The translations under genes were made by a program, and so were the position numbers. Shown piece after piece: positions 8,657 to 18,116 of a stretch of DNA of 64,000 nt. Location: contig NZ_PREX01000007.1 of assembly GCF_009935905.1 (NCBI RefSeq), positions 1-64,000 on the forward strand. Reading direction: 5' to 3'. How positions within the stretch are numbered: the stretch's first letter is position 1; each line of letters opens with the position of its first letter. The notes under the pieces are model-generated. The model made no database searches. It saw only the letters and a program-made list of their open reading frames with translations, and was not told the origin of the DNA. This DNA is from Alkalibacterium sp. MB6. GTDB lineage: Bacteria; Bacillota; Bacilli; Lactobacillales; Carnobacteriaceae_A.

Positions 8657-9556
8657 TTGACAATGAATTGGAAAAAATTAGGACTAACCGCAGCATCTGC
8701 TTCAGCATTATTTTTAGCAGCATGTGGAACGGACGACAACGCTGCAGACACGGGTGATACGGACTCTGAACAAATCGCTAGCGGCGAAGTGACTCTGTCA
8801 TACGTGGCATGGGATTCAGAAATTGCTTCAACATATGTGGTTGCTGCTGTTCTTGAAGACATTGGTTATGACGTAACAACTACTCAACTAGATAATGCGA
8901 TTATGTGGGAAGCTGTTGCTTCAGGCGAAGCAGACGCTATGGTTTCTGCTTGGTTACCAAATACGCATGACGCTCAGCTAGAGTCTTACGGTGACAGAAT
9001 GGACCACCTTGGTGTGAACCTTGAAGGAGCCGAAGTTGGCTTAGTTGTTCCAGCATACATGGACGTTGATTCTATTGCCGATTTATCTGATGAAGCTGGA
9101 CAAGTGGTTACTGGGATTGAACCTGGTGCTGGTGTTGTTGCAGCGACAGAAAATGCACTCGAGACTTACGATAATCTAAGTGACTGGGATATTCAAACAT
9201 CTTCTTCTGGTGCGATGACGACTCAACTGACTCAAGCTATTCAAAATGAAGATGAGATTGTTATTACAGGTTGGTCTCCTCACTGGAAATTCCAGTCATA
9301 CGACTTGAAATATTTAGAAGATACTGAAGGCATTTACGGTGAAGCTGAAACAATCAACACATTTGCTCGTAAAGGTCTAGCAGACGATTTACCAGAAGCT
9401 TATCATGTTTTAGAAAACTTCTACTGGGAAACAGACCACATGGAAGAAATCATGTTAGCTGTTAATGAAGGTACCGATCCTAAAGAAGCTGCCCGCAATT
9501 GGGTTGACGAGAATCAAGACATTGTCTCTGAATGGACAGATGGATTAACTGAATAA
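8657..9556 (+). CDS. opuAC: Glycine betaine-binding lipoprotein
   Basis: The 299-residue lipoprotein (TTG start at 8657, AGGAGA upstream) has lipobox LAAC. The mature part is an OpuAC domain with the tryptophans expected to form the cation cage around trimethylammonium ligands (YVAWDS, VSAWLPNT, TGWSPHWKFQ). The mature protein is very acidic. It is the last gene of the operon and is followed by a strong hairpin terminator. Confidence 0.92.
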   Translation: MTMNWKKLGLTAASASALFLAACGTDDNAADTGDTDSEQIASGEVTLSYVAWDSEIASTYVVAAVLEDIGYDVTTTQLDNAIMWEAVASGEADAMVSAWLPNTHDAQLESYGDRMDHLGVNLEGAEVGLVVPAYMDVDSIADLSDEAGQVVTGIEPGAGVVAATENALETYDNLSDWDIQTSSSGAMTTQLTQAIQNEDEIVITGWSPHWKFQSYDLKYLEDTEGIYGEAETINTFARKGLADDLPEAYHVLENFYWETDHMEEIMLAVNEGTDPKEAARNWVDENQDIVSEWTDGLTE

Positions 9557-9574
9557 TTATCATTAAACGAATAA

Positions 9575-9609
9575 GAGGCCGGGACTTTTTTGTCCTAGCC
9601 TCTTTTTTT
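9575..9609 (+). terminator. Terminator of opuA operon (also usable by pcp)
   Basis: GAGGCCGGGAC pairs with GTCCTAGCCTC (one mismatch) and is followed by T7. A-rich sequence on the other side lets it work for the convergent pcp gene. Confidence 0.8.
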
Positions 9610-9614
9610 ATTTT

Positions 9615-10262
9615 CTAATGTGTGGTCCCGCCCGTTTCTTTGAGATCGCCTTTTCCGTCGTATTCAACAATCGCTTCTATACAAGCTTCAAGACCCGTCG
9701 TGATATCGTTTAGACTCATGGACGGGTAATTCCCTTTGTCTAAGACTTGTTCTGGAATGAAAGGCACATGAATAAATCCGCCTGTTTTTTCAGGAAAATC
9801 ATTTTCTATCATATAAAGGAGTTGATACATCAAGTGATTACAGACATAGGTTCCTGCTGTATTGGATATGCTGGAAGGGATACCTTTTTCCTTCATTCGT
9901 TTCACCATCGCTTTAATCGGTAGTGAACTGAAATAAGCAGCTGGCCCATCTGGCTGAATAGCTTCATCTATTGGGTTATGACCCTCATTATCTGCTATAC
10001 GAGCATCGTCAACGTTAATAGCGACGCGTTCGGGTGTGATGCCAAATCGACCACCTGCCTGGCCCACGCATACAATCACATCTGGATTTTCTTTATTTAT
10101 TAATTCGTTCAACCACTCCGCTGATTTATGAAAAACGGTTGGTACTTCAGCTGTCACAATAGATGCGCCGTCAATCTTATCTCTTAACCCTTTTGTCGCT
10201 TCAAAAGCTGGGTTCACATTCTCTCCTCCAAAAGGATCAAAGCCCGTTACAAGTACCTTCAT
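9615..10262 (-). CDS. pcp: Pyrrolidone-carboxylate peptidase (pyroglutamyl peptidase I)
   Basis: This cytosolic C15 cysteine peptidase removes N-terminal pyroglutamate from peptides. The 215-residue length is normal. The N-terminal [17 protein letters not shown], the Glu region [17 protein letters not shown], and the active-site Cys in [13 protein letters not shown] are all present. The RBS AAAGGAG precedes the ATG. It appears monocistronic and has a striking dyad in its promoter. Confidence 0.93.
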   Translation of the reverse strand: MKVLVTGFDPFGGENVNPAFEATKGLRDKIDGASIVTAEVPTVFHKSAEWLNELINKENPDVIVCVGQAGGRFGITPERVAINVDDARIADNEGHNPIDEAIQPDGPAAYFSSLPIKAMVKRMKEKGIPSSISNTAGTYVCNHLMYQLLYMIENDFPEKTGGFIHVPFIPEQVLDKGNYPSMSLNDITTGLEACIEAIVEYDGKGDLKETGGTTH

Positions 10263-10298
10263 CTTCTGTCTCCTTTCAATCTACTGAATACTTTCTTC

Positions 10299-10331
10299 AT
10301 TATAACTGACTAGTGCGACATCGCACTAGTC
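10299..10331 (-). promoter_or_regulatory. pcp promoter with 24-nt perfect dyad
   Basis: On the minus strand TATAAT (10299-10304) lies just downstream of a dyad spanning 10308-10331: GACTAGTGCGA, spacer CA, TCGCACTAGTC, 11 bp per arm with no mismatch. No good -35 box is seen, so the dyad occupies the -35 region. That position fits a repressor or activator operator. No regulator gene is adjacent. Confidence 0.55.
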
Positions 10332-10465
10332 GCACATGTTCTTTCTGGCTTCTATTATAAGGTGGATTACCCTTTTATTGTTTGACTTCGTTGAATTCGC
10401 TCTCTATTGTACGACAAACAGCTCGTTTAATCTCTGTCTTCGTCGAATCAACCCTGAATAAGCTA

Positions 10466-10499
10466 TAAAAAATACGGACCAGTTTGAGATGGCCCGTAA
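10466..10499 (-). terminator. Terminator after the 10511-11611 gene
   Basis: On the minus strand TACGGGCCA and TGGTCCGTA form a stem followed by TTTTTTA. Confidence 0.75.
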
Positions 10500-10510
10500 A
10501 TAAAAACTAG

Positions 10511-11611
10511 TTAATAGCTTGATCGATTATCTTCCGTGACTCGCTTCCATTTCACGTCTGATTCCATCGTTTCTAATTCAACTACTTGAGTACAGTGATA
10601 CGTTTTATACCACGATTTAATATTAGGAGTGACACTGTTAATAATCTTCTCGTAGTTAGCTCCTTTTGGCGTATTCCAAGAATCTGGAAATGATAAGTTA
10701 ATGACTGCTTTTCCTCGTTGATAGACAACGTTGTATTTCCCTATCAACGAACCCGCTTCACCAGACGGTCGAATCTCAAATTCACCATAGAATGGTCTCG
10801 CCTCCATCACTTCCTTATGATTCGGGAAAGCTGGGGAGAAAGTAATATCCACTGGATGCTTCTCATGCTCAACAGTGATGCGTTTTAAGTGATGTAAGTC
10901 ATTTGAATATTCATAAAAATAAGTCATATCGCCCACTTGAGCAATACCTTTCTCATCTATATCAACTTTCATCAATTGTCTTCTGCCTGATGGATTAAAG
11001 CTTAATACAACGGATTCGTTCGAGAACTCGACATAGTGACGAGATTTAAAGTCTTTAGGGAAGGCAAATGGATCGACTTGTCTTTCCTCTCCATCTATAG
11101 ACAGATGAATATCTGTGTTTCTTTTTCGTGCAAAATCAAAATCATATAAGAAAAACAGTGGCAGTGAATGAGGGTGTTCAATCCGGTTCCCAACGGATGG
11201 GAGCCACGTCAATGATTTACTATTCTGCTCTATTTTCTCATCCACTTCCAGTACAATGCGTCGGTTTAATTTATCTGTAAAGGTAAATCCGGCTGTTAAC
11301 CCGCCATCGTCTTGATCGAAATAAACTGTCTCAAATTCAACGGTGTGTCGCTCTTTTAAGCCTTTACCGCCAACAGTTAGCACTTGTTCGTCTTCTGGAA
11401 AGTTAAGGGACTGTTGAATGTATGAATCTCTATAACCATCTGTTCTCCATGCTAATACCCGATACCCTTCGCCGTATGGTTCTCCATTGATATAATGAAA
11501 TTCCAAAGCCTCGTATTCTGTATCCGGGTGTTTATGAAAATGAATCATCGCCATCTTTTTTATAGGGGACAAATTGACATTAAATGGGACGTATGCCGTT
11601 CCTTTCTTCAT
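10511..11611 (-). CDS. Conserved-type protein of unknown function
   Basis: The 366-residue product has no signal peptide or membrane segment, and I do not recognise a family. It looks beta-rich, with alternating short hydrophobic and charged stretches (VLSFNPSGRRQLMKVDI, GEFEIRPSGEAGSLIGKYNVVYQ) and many aromatic residues. This suggests an all-beta, possibly ligand-binding or glycoside-related fold, but that is only an impression. The RBS AGAAGGTGAG precedes the ATG. It has its own terminator and is flanked by the unrelated pcp and cop operons. Confidence 0.75.
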   Translation of the reverse strand: MKKGTAYVPFNVNLSPIKKMAMIHFHKHPDTEYEALEFHYINGEPYGEGYRVLAWRTDGYRDSYIQQSLNFPEDEQVLTVGGKGLKERHTVEFETVYFDQDDGGLTAGFTFTDKLNRRIVLEVDEKIEQNSKSLTWLPSVGNRIEHPHSLPLFFLYDFDFARKRNTDIHLSIDGEERQVDPFAFPKDFKSRHYVEFSNESVVLSFNPSGRRQLMKVDIDEKGIAQVGDMTYFYEYSNDLHHLKRITVEHEKHPVDITFSPAFPNHKEVMEARPFYGEFEIRPSGEAGSLIGKYNVVYQRGKAVINLSFPDSWNTPKGANYEKIINSVTPNIKSWYKTYHCTQVVELETMESDVKWKRVTEDNRSSY

Positions 11612-11735
11612 TAGCTCACCTTCTTCTAGTTTAATAAATTGACTACTTTTTTTAATGATACACTATTTTTAAGTATCTGTAAGCTTTTATGTTTGATTCC
11701 TTTTAATTTTTGTAACGGTTCTCAAAAATAAACCT

Positions 11736-11773
11736 TAAAAAACACCCCGCGATGTTTGTATCATCACGGAGTG
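11736..11773 (-). terminator. Terminator of the cop operon
   Basis: On the minus strand CACTCCGTGATG and CATCGCGGGGTG form a stem with loop ATACAAA, followed by TTTTTT. It sits just past copZ. Confidence 0.8.
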
Positions 11774-11782
11774 CAAAAGTAG

Positions 11783-11995
11783 TTAGTTTGAAAAAGTTTC
11801 TACAGTATAACTCGTATCTGCCAATGCATTTTCTACTTGGTCTTGAGTGATAGCTTGATTAGATTGCATAACTGCTTCTTTATCATCTAAGCGAACCTCT
11901 ACTTGTGTGATGCCTTCCATTTTAGATAAGGCTGCTTTCACTGAATTAGCGCAACCGTTACAGCTCATTCCGTTTACTTTTACTACATATTCCAT
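11783..11995 (-). CDS. copZ: Copper chaperone CopZ
   Basis: The 70-residue single heavy-metal-associated domain has the Cu(I) motif GMSCNGC at about residues 8-14. It ferries Cu(I) in the cytosol to the P-type ATPases and the CopY repressor. It is the last gene of copYBAZ, 18 bp after copA. Confidence 0.93.
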   Translation of the reverse strand: MEYVVKVNGMSCNGCANSVKAALSKMEGITQVEVRLDDKEAVMQSNQAITQDQVENALADTSYTVETFSN

Positions 11996-12013
11996 CCTTT
12001 AACACTCCTCATT

Positions 12014-14521
12014 TTAGTATGCTTGTTCTATTGCAATGTTTTTATCGGCAACATCTTTAGCCGATGATGGAGAAAACCCTTTTAGTCTAAGCGCATTTGC
12101 TAATACAGACACAGAGCTGAAACTCATAGCCGCTGCAGCAAAGACAGGACTTAAGAGTGGTCCGCCAAAGATATAAAGTAAGCCCATCGCAATCGGAATA
12201 CCAACGATATTATAGGCAAAGGCCCAGAACAAGTTTTGTTTTATATTTTTCAGCGTGTCTTCACTTAATTCGATAGCTGTTAATACTTCTTTGACGTCAT
12301 CTCTCATTAACACCACGTCAGCTGACTCAACAGCGACATCTGTACCGGATCCGATAGCAATCCCAATATCCGCTTGAGCAAGAGCCGGCGCATCATTAAT
12401 CCCATCACCGACCATCGCTACTTTTTTACCTTCTTCTTGCAATTTTTTTACTTCATTGGCCTTGTCTTCTGGTAAAACGTCACTTAATACACGGTCTATT
12501 CCGGCTAATTTTGCAACAGCTTGTGCGGTTCGTTCATTGTCACCAGTAATCATCGCTACTTGAATACCGCGAGCCTGTAAAGCTTGAATCGTTGCCACAC
12601 TATTGTCTTTTAAAGTATCTGCAACAGCGATAACAGCTTCAGCTTTTCCGTCAATCGCTAAATACATCGGCGTCTTGCCTTCATCCGCCAAGCGGTCTGC
12701 TTGCTTGGGTAATTGCCCTGTTGGAATGGCTTGTTCAGACATTAATTGTTTATTTCCAAAATAAACCGTCTGACCGTCTACGACTGCTTTCAATCCACGT
12801 CCTGGAATAGCCTCAAAGTCTAGTGCATCAACCGTTTCAATCGATTGGTCTTTCGCCTCTTTAACAATAGCTTCCCCAAGTGGGTGCTCACTTCCTGTTT
12901 CAGCAGAAGCCGCTAGCTTAAGAATCATGTCTTCATTATAAGTGGACTCTTCATTCAAAACAATATCTGTAACAACGGGTTTACCTTCAGTTAACGTCCC
13001 CGTTTTATCAAATACAATGGTATCTACACTGTGAATTGTCTCCAACGCCCCACCACTTTTAATAAGGACACCGTGTTCGGCACCTTTACCAGTTCCTACC
13101 ATAATGGCTGTTGGCGTCGCTAGTCCAAGCGCACACGGACAAGCGATAACCAGGATAGAAATAGCGATGGTTAATGAGAAAACAAAGCCTTGTCCGACAA
13201 AGAACCAAACTAGCCCTGATAACAAAGCCAAGGCCATGACGACAGGAACAAAGTAGCCTGTAATAATATCAGCTAATTTAGCAATCGGTGCTTTTGATCC
13301 TTGAGCCTCTTCAACGAGCTTAATGATTTGAGAGAGCGTCGTGTCTTTACCCACTTTCGTTGCTCGGTAATCAATTGACCCGTTTTTATTCATGCTGGCA
13401 CCAATAATCGTATCGCCTTCTGCTTTTTCAACTGGCATACTTTCACCTGTCAGCATCGACTCATCGACTGCTGTTCGACCGGTCATAATAACCCCATCGA
13501 CTGGCATCTTTTCACCCGGACGCACTCTGATAATATCCCCAGGAGAGACTTGCTCGACGTCGACTTCTTCTTCCTCACCATTATGAATGACTCGCGCAGT
13601 TTTAGGCGCTAAGTCCATTAATTTCTGAATGGCTTCAGACATTCTTCCCTTAGATCGTTCTTCCAAGTATTTCCCTAAAGTATGAAAAGCGAGGATAACC
13701 GCTGATGTTTCGTAATATAGCATCATCGCCAAATCTGCGCCATTAAAAAGAATAGCGTAAGTCGCTGCTAAACTATAAACAAAAGCAGCCCATACACCTA
13801 AAGAAATCAATGAGTTCATATTAGGGTGCCCTTTTGATAAGGTTTTAAAGCCTTGCTTGAAGTACTCTCGTCCTGACCAAACAACCGGAATGGTCAAGAT
13901 TAACTGCAATAAAGCAAACAGAGCGGGATTGTGCATGTGATCAACGATTGCAGGCAATGGTAAGCCGATCATTGGACCCATGGACACATACATCAAAGGA
14001 ATGGTGAATAAAGCAGAGAGTATTGTTCGTTTTTTTAGGACCTCTTCTTTTGATTCTGTTTCTACTTCATCAGGAGAGGTGACTTCCTCTTGCTCTTCAT
14101 TTTGAGGTATCGCTTTGTAACCTGATTTATTTACTGCATCGGTGATTTCTCTAACGGATAACTGAACGGGATTATACGAAACAGTCATTTTTTCTGCAGC
14201 TAGGTTCACTGAAGCCATTTCCACACCTTCTAGCCTGCCAGTTACTTTTTCCACCGTCGCAGAACAAGATGCACATGTCATCCCTTCTATATAAAAGGTT
14301 TTTTTAACGAATTGAGGCATGACGACCGTATACCCACTCGCATCGATTTGTCTTTGCAATACGTCAGGATCAAAGCCCGTTTCCACTTCAAGATTTAATT
14401 TTTCCGAAGCCAAGTTGACTGAAGCTTCTAATACACCAGATACTTTTCTGGCTGTTTTTTCAACCGTGGAAGCACACGCCGCACACGTCATGCCTTCAAT
14501 TGGATAAGTTTTGGTAGTCAC
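12014..14521 (-). CDS. copA: Copper-exporting P-type ATPase CopA
   Basis: This 835-residue P1B-type ATPase extrudes Cu(I) across the membrane. Two N-terminal metal-binding domains carry GMTCAAC (about 9-15) and GMTCASC (about 80-86). The transmembrane metal site is CPC in [13 protein letters not shown], the phosphorylation site is DKTGT, and the hinge is GDGINDAP. The start is GTG at 14521, preceded by GAGGAGG. The ATG two bases upstream is in another frame. Confidence 0.95.
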   Translation of the reverse strand: MTTKTYPIEGMTCAACASTVEKTARKVSGVLEASVNLASEKLNLEVETGFDPDVLQRQIDASGYTVVMPQFVKKTFYIEGMTCASCSATVEKVTGRLEGVEMASVNLAAEKMTVSYNPVQLSVREITDAVNKSGYKAIPQNEEQEEVTSPDEVETESKEEVLKKRTILSALFTIPLMYVSMGPMIGLPLPAIVDHMHNPALFALLQLILTIPVVWSGREYFKQGFKTLSKGHPNMNSLISLGVWAAFVYSLAATYAILFNGADLAMMLYYETSAVILAFHTLGKYLEERSKGRMSEAIQKLMDLAPKTARVIHNGEEEEVDVEQVSPGDIIRVRPGEKMPVDGVIMTGRTAVDESMLTGESMPVEKAEGDTIIGASMNKNGSIDYRATKVGKDTTLSQIIKLVEEAQGSKAPIAKLADIITGYFVPVVMALALLSGLVWFFVGQGFVFSLTIAISILVIACPCALGLATPTAIMVGTGKGAEHGVLIKSGGALETIHSVDTIVFDKTGTLTEGKPVVTDIVLNEESTYNEDMILKLAASAETGSEHPLGEAIVKEAKDQSIETVDALDFEAIPGRGLKAVVDGQTVYFGNKQLMSEQAIPTGQLPKQADRLADEGKTPMYLAIDGKAEAVIAVADTLKDNSVATIQALQARGIQVAMITGDNERTAQAVAKLAGIDRVLSDVLPEDKANEVKKLQEEGKKVAMVGDGINDAPALAQADIGIAIGSGTDVAVESADVVLMRDDVKEVLTAIELSEDTLKNIKQNLFWAFAYNIVGIPIAMGLLYIFGGPLLSPVFAAAAMSFSSVSVLANALRLKGFSPSSAKDVADKNIAIEQAY

Positions 14522-14567
14522 ATGTATTCCTCCTCATAGACAGGTAATGTCTCTTAAATTATAGTAT

Positions 14568-16679
14568 TTATTTTCCTTGCAATCTCAAGGTCATCGCATT
14601 AATCGCAACAATCACTGTGGAAAGAGACATAAGAATTGCACCGACAGCGGGGCTCAAGGTAATGCCAATAGGTGCTAACACGCCTGCAGCAATAGGTATA
14701 GCGAGAAAGTTATATCCCGCTCCCCAAGCTAGGTTTTGTTTCATTTTACTGGTTGTTTTATTGGCTAATTCAATAAAGGATTCAATGTCGCCCGGATCAG
14801 ATTGGGTTAAAATGACATCCGCTGAATCAAGAGCGACTTGAGTGCCTGCACCAATTGCTACACCAACGTCCGCCAAAGCAAGGGATGGTGCATCATTTAC
14901 ACCATCACCAACCATAATAACTGTTTTCCCTTCATTTTTCAGTGATTCAACAAGGTCGTACTTATCTTGCGGTGATTGGTTTGCAACGTATTTAACACCC
15001 AATTCTTCTGCGACACTTTGCGCAGCTTTCTCGTTATCTCCCGTTGCCATAATGGGTTCTATTCCATTTGCTTTGAGTACATCCATTAAACCTTTACTTG
15101 TTTCTTTCAATTCATCACCTAAAGCAACGGCTCCAATAGCTTCTCCTTCTTCAACAAGAAAACTAACGGTTGCTCCAACTGGACTATCATAATCAACTGG
15201 TTTACCGAATGCTTTTTGACTAATTAATTCATAGTGATGCCCATTTGCTTCACCTTTAACCCCAGCACCAGATACGACCTCAATGGAATTGAAACGGACT
15301 GGTTTCACACCTTTTTGATCAGCATAACCTATAATCGATTGAGCAATAGGGTGACTTGATCCACCTTCAATGCCAGCCATTAAAGCAAGCACCTCGTTTT
15401 TGCTGTACTCACTACTTAAACTGTCTCCGTTTAATACTTTAAACTCCCCTGTAGTCAATGTGCCTGTTTTATCTAAAATCATCACATCTGCTTTTGTTGC
15501 TAATTCCAAAGCTTCACGGTCTTTGACTAACAGTCCTCGACTTGCACCTAAGCTGGTACTGCGTGCGACAACAAGAGGAATAGCCAACCCTAATGCATGT
15601 GGACAAGCGATAACTAATGTTGTAACTGCAAAAATAACAGCAGTTGGGACATCGACTGAGATTATCCATACAATAAAGGCTAGTAGCGCTGAAATGATTG
15701 CAATGTAAAACAAGGCGCTCGCTACTTTGTGTGCAAGATTTTCCGCTCGAGAGGGTTGACCTTGTGCTTGGCTAATCAATGTTTGCACTTGTGAGATAAA
15801 GGATGAATCACCGGTTTCTTTTACTTCAATGTATAAGACACCCTCGTTATTTGTTGATCCACCAATGACTTGATCCCCAACGGTCTTCTCAACTGGCTTT
15901 GATTCTCCAGTCAAAAGAGATTCGTTTACTCTTGACTGCCCTCTTTGAATCACGCCGTCAGCCGAAATGTTTTCTCCAGCTTGCACGCGTATAATATCGC
16001 CGACTTGTAAATCGGAAACCGGACGAGAGTCAATGGTATCATCATCCAAGACAACATCAGCGTCTTTAGGGACTAATTCAGCTAAAGATTTCTGTGCATC
16101 TCCCGCTTCGCCGACTGCTTTCATTTCAATCCAGTGACCCAAAAGCATGATTAATATTAGAGAACCGAACTCAAAGAAGAAGTCCATCACGTGTTCACCA
16201 GTCGTATACCTTGCAATGACTGCATACACACTATAAAAATAAGAAACAGAGATACCTAGAGTGACTAAGGCCATCATACCTGGGGCCTTTTCTTTAAACT
16301 CATTGATAGCTCCCATGTAAAAGGGTTTTCCACCGTATATAAACAAGATACTCGATAAGATAACTACCAAGATATCAGAATACATAAAGGTAAATTGAAA
16401 GGGCAAATCGATACCCATCATTGGCGATAGCAATAAAATAATAATCCCTAGCGGTAAGGATTTCAAAAATATCTCTTTGAAGTTTCCATGATGATGGTGA
16501 TCATGATCCCCATGCCCACCGTGATGATGAGCATGGTCGTGTGTGCCTTCTTCTATTTGTTCGTCATGATAATTATGACCGACATGGTGCTCATGACTGG
16601 CTTCTTCCATCTTATGATGGGTGTGATGTCCATTTTCTTGTGGGTGATGGTTATGGGGTGAATGCTTGTCTTTACTCAT
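14568..16679 (-). CDS. copB: CopB-type heavy-metal P-type ATPase, His-rich N-terminus
   Basis: The 703-residue P1B-3-type ATPase has a very His-rich N-terminal tail (about residues 1-65, with repeated HH and HDH) instead of CxxC domains. The membrane metal site is CPH (ACPHALGLAIP), with DKTGT and GDGVNDAP following. This class exports copper or silver. It lies between copY and copA, with AAGGAGG before its ATG. Having both CopA and CopB resembles the Enterococcus hirae system. Confidence 0.92.
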   Translation of the reverse strand: MSKDKHSPHNHHPQENGHHTHHKMEEASHEHHVGHNYHDEQIEEGTHDHAHHHGGHGDHDHHHHGNFKEIFLKSLPLGIIILLLSPMMGIDLPFQFTFMYSDILVVILSSILFIYGGKPFYMGAINEFKEKAPGMMALVTLGISVSYFYSVYAVIARYTTGEHVMDFFFEFGSLILIMLLGHWIEMKAVGEAGDAQKSLAELVPKDADVVLDDDTIDSRPVSDLQVGDIIRVQAGENISADGVIQRGQSRVNESLLTGESKPVEKTVGDQVIGGSTNNEGVLYIEVKETGDSSFISQVQTLISQAQGQPSRAENLAHKVASALFYIAIISALLAFIVWIISVDVPTAVIFAVTTLVIACPHALGLAIPLVVARSTSLGASRGLLVKDREALELATKADVMILDKTGTLTTGEFKVLNGDSLSSEYSKNEVLALMAGIEGGSSHPIAQSIIGYADQKGVKPVRFNSIEVVSGAGVKGEANGHHYELISQKAFGKPVDYDSPVGATVSFLVEEGEAIGAVALGDELKETSKGLMDVLKANGIEPIMATGDNEKAAQSVAEELGVKYVANQSPQDKYDLVESLKNEGKTVIMVGDGVNDAPSLALADVGVAIGAGTQVALDSADVILTQSDPGDIESFIELANKTTSKMKQNLAWGAGYNFLAIPIAAGVLAPIGITLSPAVGAILMSLSTVIVAINAMTLRLQGK

Positions 16680-16696
16680 TTCTTCATTCCTCCTTA

Positions 16697-17122
16697 CTAT
16701 TCACACGTACACTGACCGATTACACAATCGCAGGCAACAACCTTTGGCGCCGTCTGCTTTTTCTTTTGGATTAATCGCTCAAGGGCTTTGAGATCATCCA
16801 CACTTACCGTACTGTCTTCAAGCATCATGTAGATGGTTTCGCCAACTTTTTTAGTGCATATTTGATTCAACAAATCATTGGAAGACTCTTTAATAGTTTC
16901 TTCTTCTGTGACTGCTGGCGAGTATTCAAACCGTCTACCCACTGCTTCCGTTGTGAGCACACCTTTTTTTACTAGGCGTCCAATTAATGTTTTCGTTGTC
17001 GCCATTTTCCACTCCGTTTTATCTTTTAGTACTTCAAAAATATCTTTGCTTGTGATAGGATGCGTCGACCAAACCACACGCATCACCTCTCGCTCGGCCG
17101 GAGATATGTGTTTGTCGTTCAT
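16697..17122 (-). CDS. copY: Copper-responsive repressor CopY
   Basis: The 141-residue protein is of the BlaI/MecI family. The winged helix fills the first ~75 residues. The C-terminus ends in CDCVIGQCTC, the CxCxxxxCxC site that swaps zinc for Cu(I) and releases DNA. It is the first gene of copYBAZ and lies downstream of two cop boxes, so it very likely represses its own operon. Confidence 0.95.
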   Translation of the reverse strand: MNDKHISPAEREVMRVVWSTHPITSKDIFEVLKDKTEWKMATTKTLIGRLVKKGVLTTEAVGRRFEYSPAVTEEETIKESSNDLLNQICTKKVGETIYMMLEDSTVSVDDLKALERLIQKKKQTAPKVVACDCVIGQCTCE

Positions 17123-17145
17123 AAATTGTAGACCTCCTTGTCGTT

Positions 17146-17202
17146 TACACCTGTAAACATTACTTCTATTTAAAGTTTACACTTGTAATCATCAAATGTC
17201 AA
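17146..17202 (-). promoter_or_regulatory. cop promoter with two cop boxes
   Basis: Two matches to the CopY box TACAnnTGTA are present: TACACCTGTA (17146-17155) and TACACTTGTA (17178-17187). On the minus strand TTGACA (17197-17202) and TAAACT (17174-17179) are 17 bp apart, so the upstream box overlaps the -10 region. The paired boxes match the known CopY operator arrangement. Confidence 0.9.
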
Positions 17203-17222
17203 GTCGTATCTTTCTTTTTATC

Positions 17223-17262
17223 AAAAAAACTGAACATGGTAGCTAATGCTCCTCGTTCAGCT
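17223..17262 (-). terminator. Terminator after the racemase-family gene
   Basis: On the minus strand CTGAAC ... GTTCAG with an inner GGAGC/GCTACC pairing is followed by TTTTTTT. Confidence 0.65.
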
Positions 17263-17297
17263 TAAATTTTATTGATAGGTCATACTCAATTCCGTCT

Positions 17298-18002
17298 TTA
17301 TCGTTTTGTCAAATAGTCTGCAGCAATTTGCATAGGATCAATGAAAGGAACGGATAGATCTTCGGGTTTGAGAGCTAGTTCGACTTCCGTACAGCCTACG
17401 ACGATTAACTCACAACCTTGCTCCTCAATTAAAATCCCAGCAACTTCTTTCAACAATTCTTTCGTACGGCCATCAGTATGACCTTGTTTGATGCCATCTT
17501 CTCCAAAAATAGCAGCCATGACTTTATTTTCTTGGCTGTCATCATCAGGAAATACGACTCTATTCGTTTTCAATGCCTTTTGAAATAAGCCTGATTCTCT
17601 CGTTGCTGTTGTTGACAAGACGCCTACTTTTTTACTATTAGGGTAATAGGTATCAATGTAGTCACGAACGCCTTTTAATACGTGAAAGATGGGAATGCCG
17701 ATGGATGCTTGAATCTCCTCATAAAAATAATGAGCAGTGATACAAGGCATAACCATAATCGTCGCACCCGCTCGTTCTAAATTTTGTGCTGTCCGGATCA
17801 TCTCGTCCACCGGAGAGGGGCCACCATACAAAATGGCTTGAGTTCTATCGGGAATTTTTGAATTACTGTCTATAATGGTATGGAAATGGTCTTGGTCCTT
17901 ACTTGCTTCTGTCGCCGATATAATTTTCAAATACAGCGATGCGGTCGCTTCGGGACCCATTCCGCCTAGAATACCTATAACATGCTCTTTTTCCAAATAC
18001 AT
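17298..18002 (-). CDS. Aspartate/glutamate racemase family protein
   Basis: The 234-residue protein carries the family signatures: ILGGMGPEAT near the N-terminus, a first catalytic Cys in MPCITAHY, and a second in VVGCTE. Enzymes of this family interconvert L- and D-amino acids without cofactor. The residue after the first Cys, normally Asn (PCNTAH), is Ile here, which could alter substrate use or activity. GGAGGGA almost touches the ATG, so a TTG six bases further in (17996) may be the true start. It lies downstream of a dipeptidase gene. Confidence 0.8.
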   Translation of the reverse strand: MYLEKEHVIGILGGMGPEATASLYLKIISATEASKDQDHFHTIIDSNSKIPDRTQAILYGGPSPVDEMIRTAQNLERAGATIMVMPCITAHYFYEEIQASIGIPIFHVLKGVRDYIDTYYPNSKKVGVLSTTATRESGLFQKALKTNRVVFPDDDSQENKVMAAIFGEDGIKQGHTDGRTKELLKEVAGILIEEQGCELIVVGCTEVELALKPEDLSVPFIDPMQIAADYLTKR

Positions 18003-18116
18003 TCCCTCCGTTTGTTCACAGTTAGGTTACCACGTTGCCTGTTTGCCTCTACTCTTTCAATAATTAAGGTGAATAGGGAGTAGTCAGTCGAATTTATCTG
18101 ACTCCTAGTTATGATT

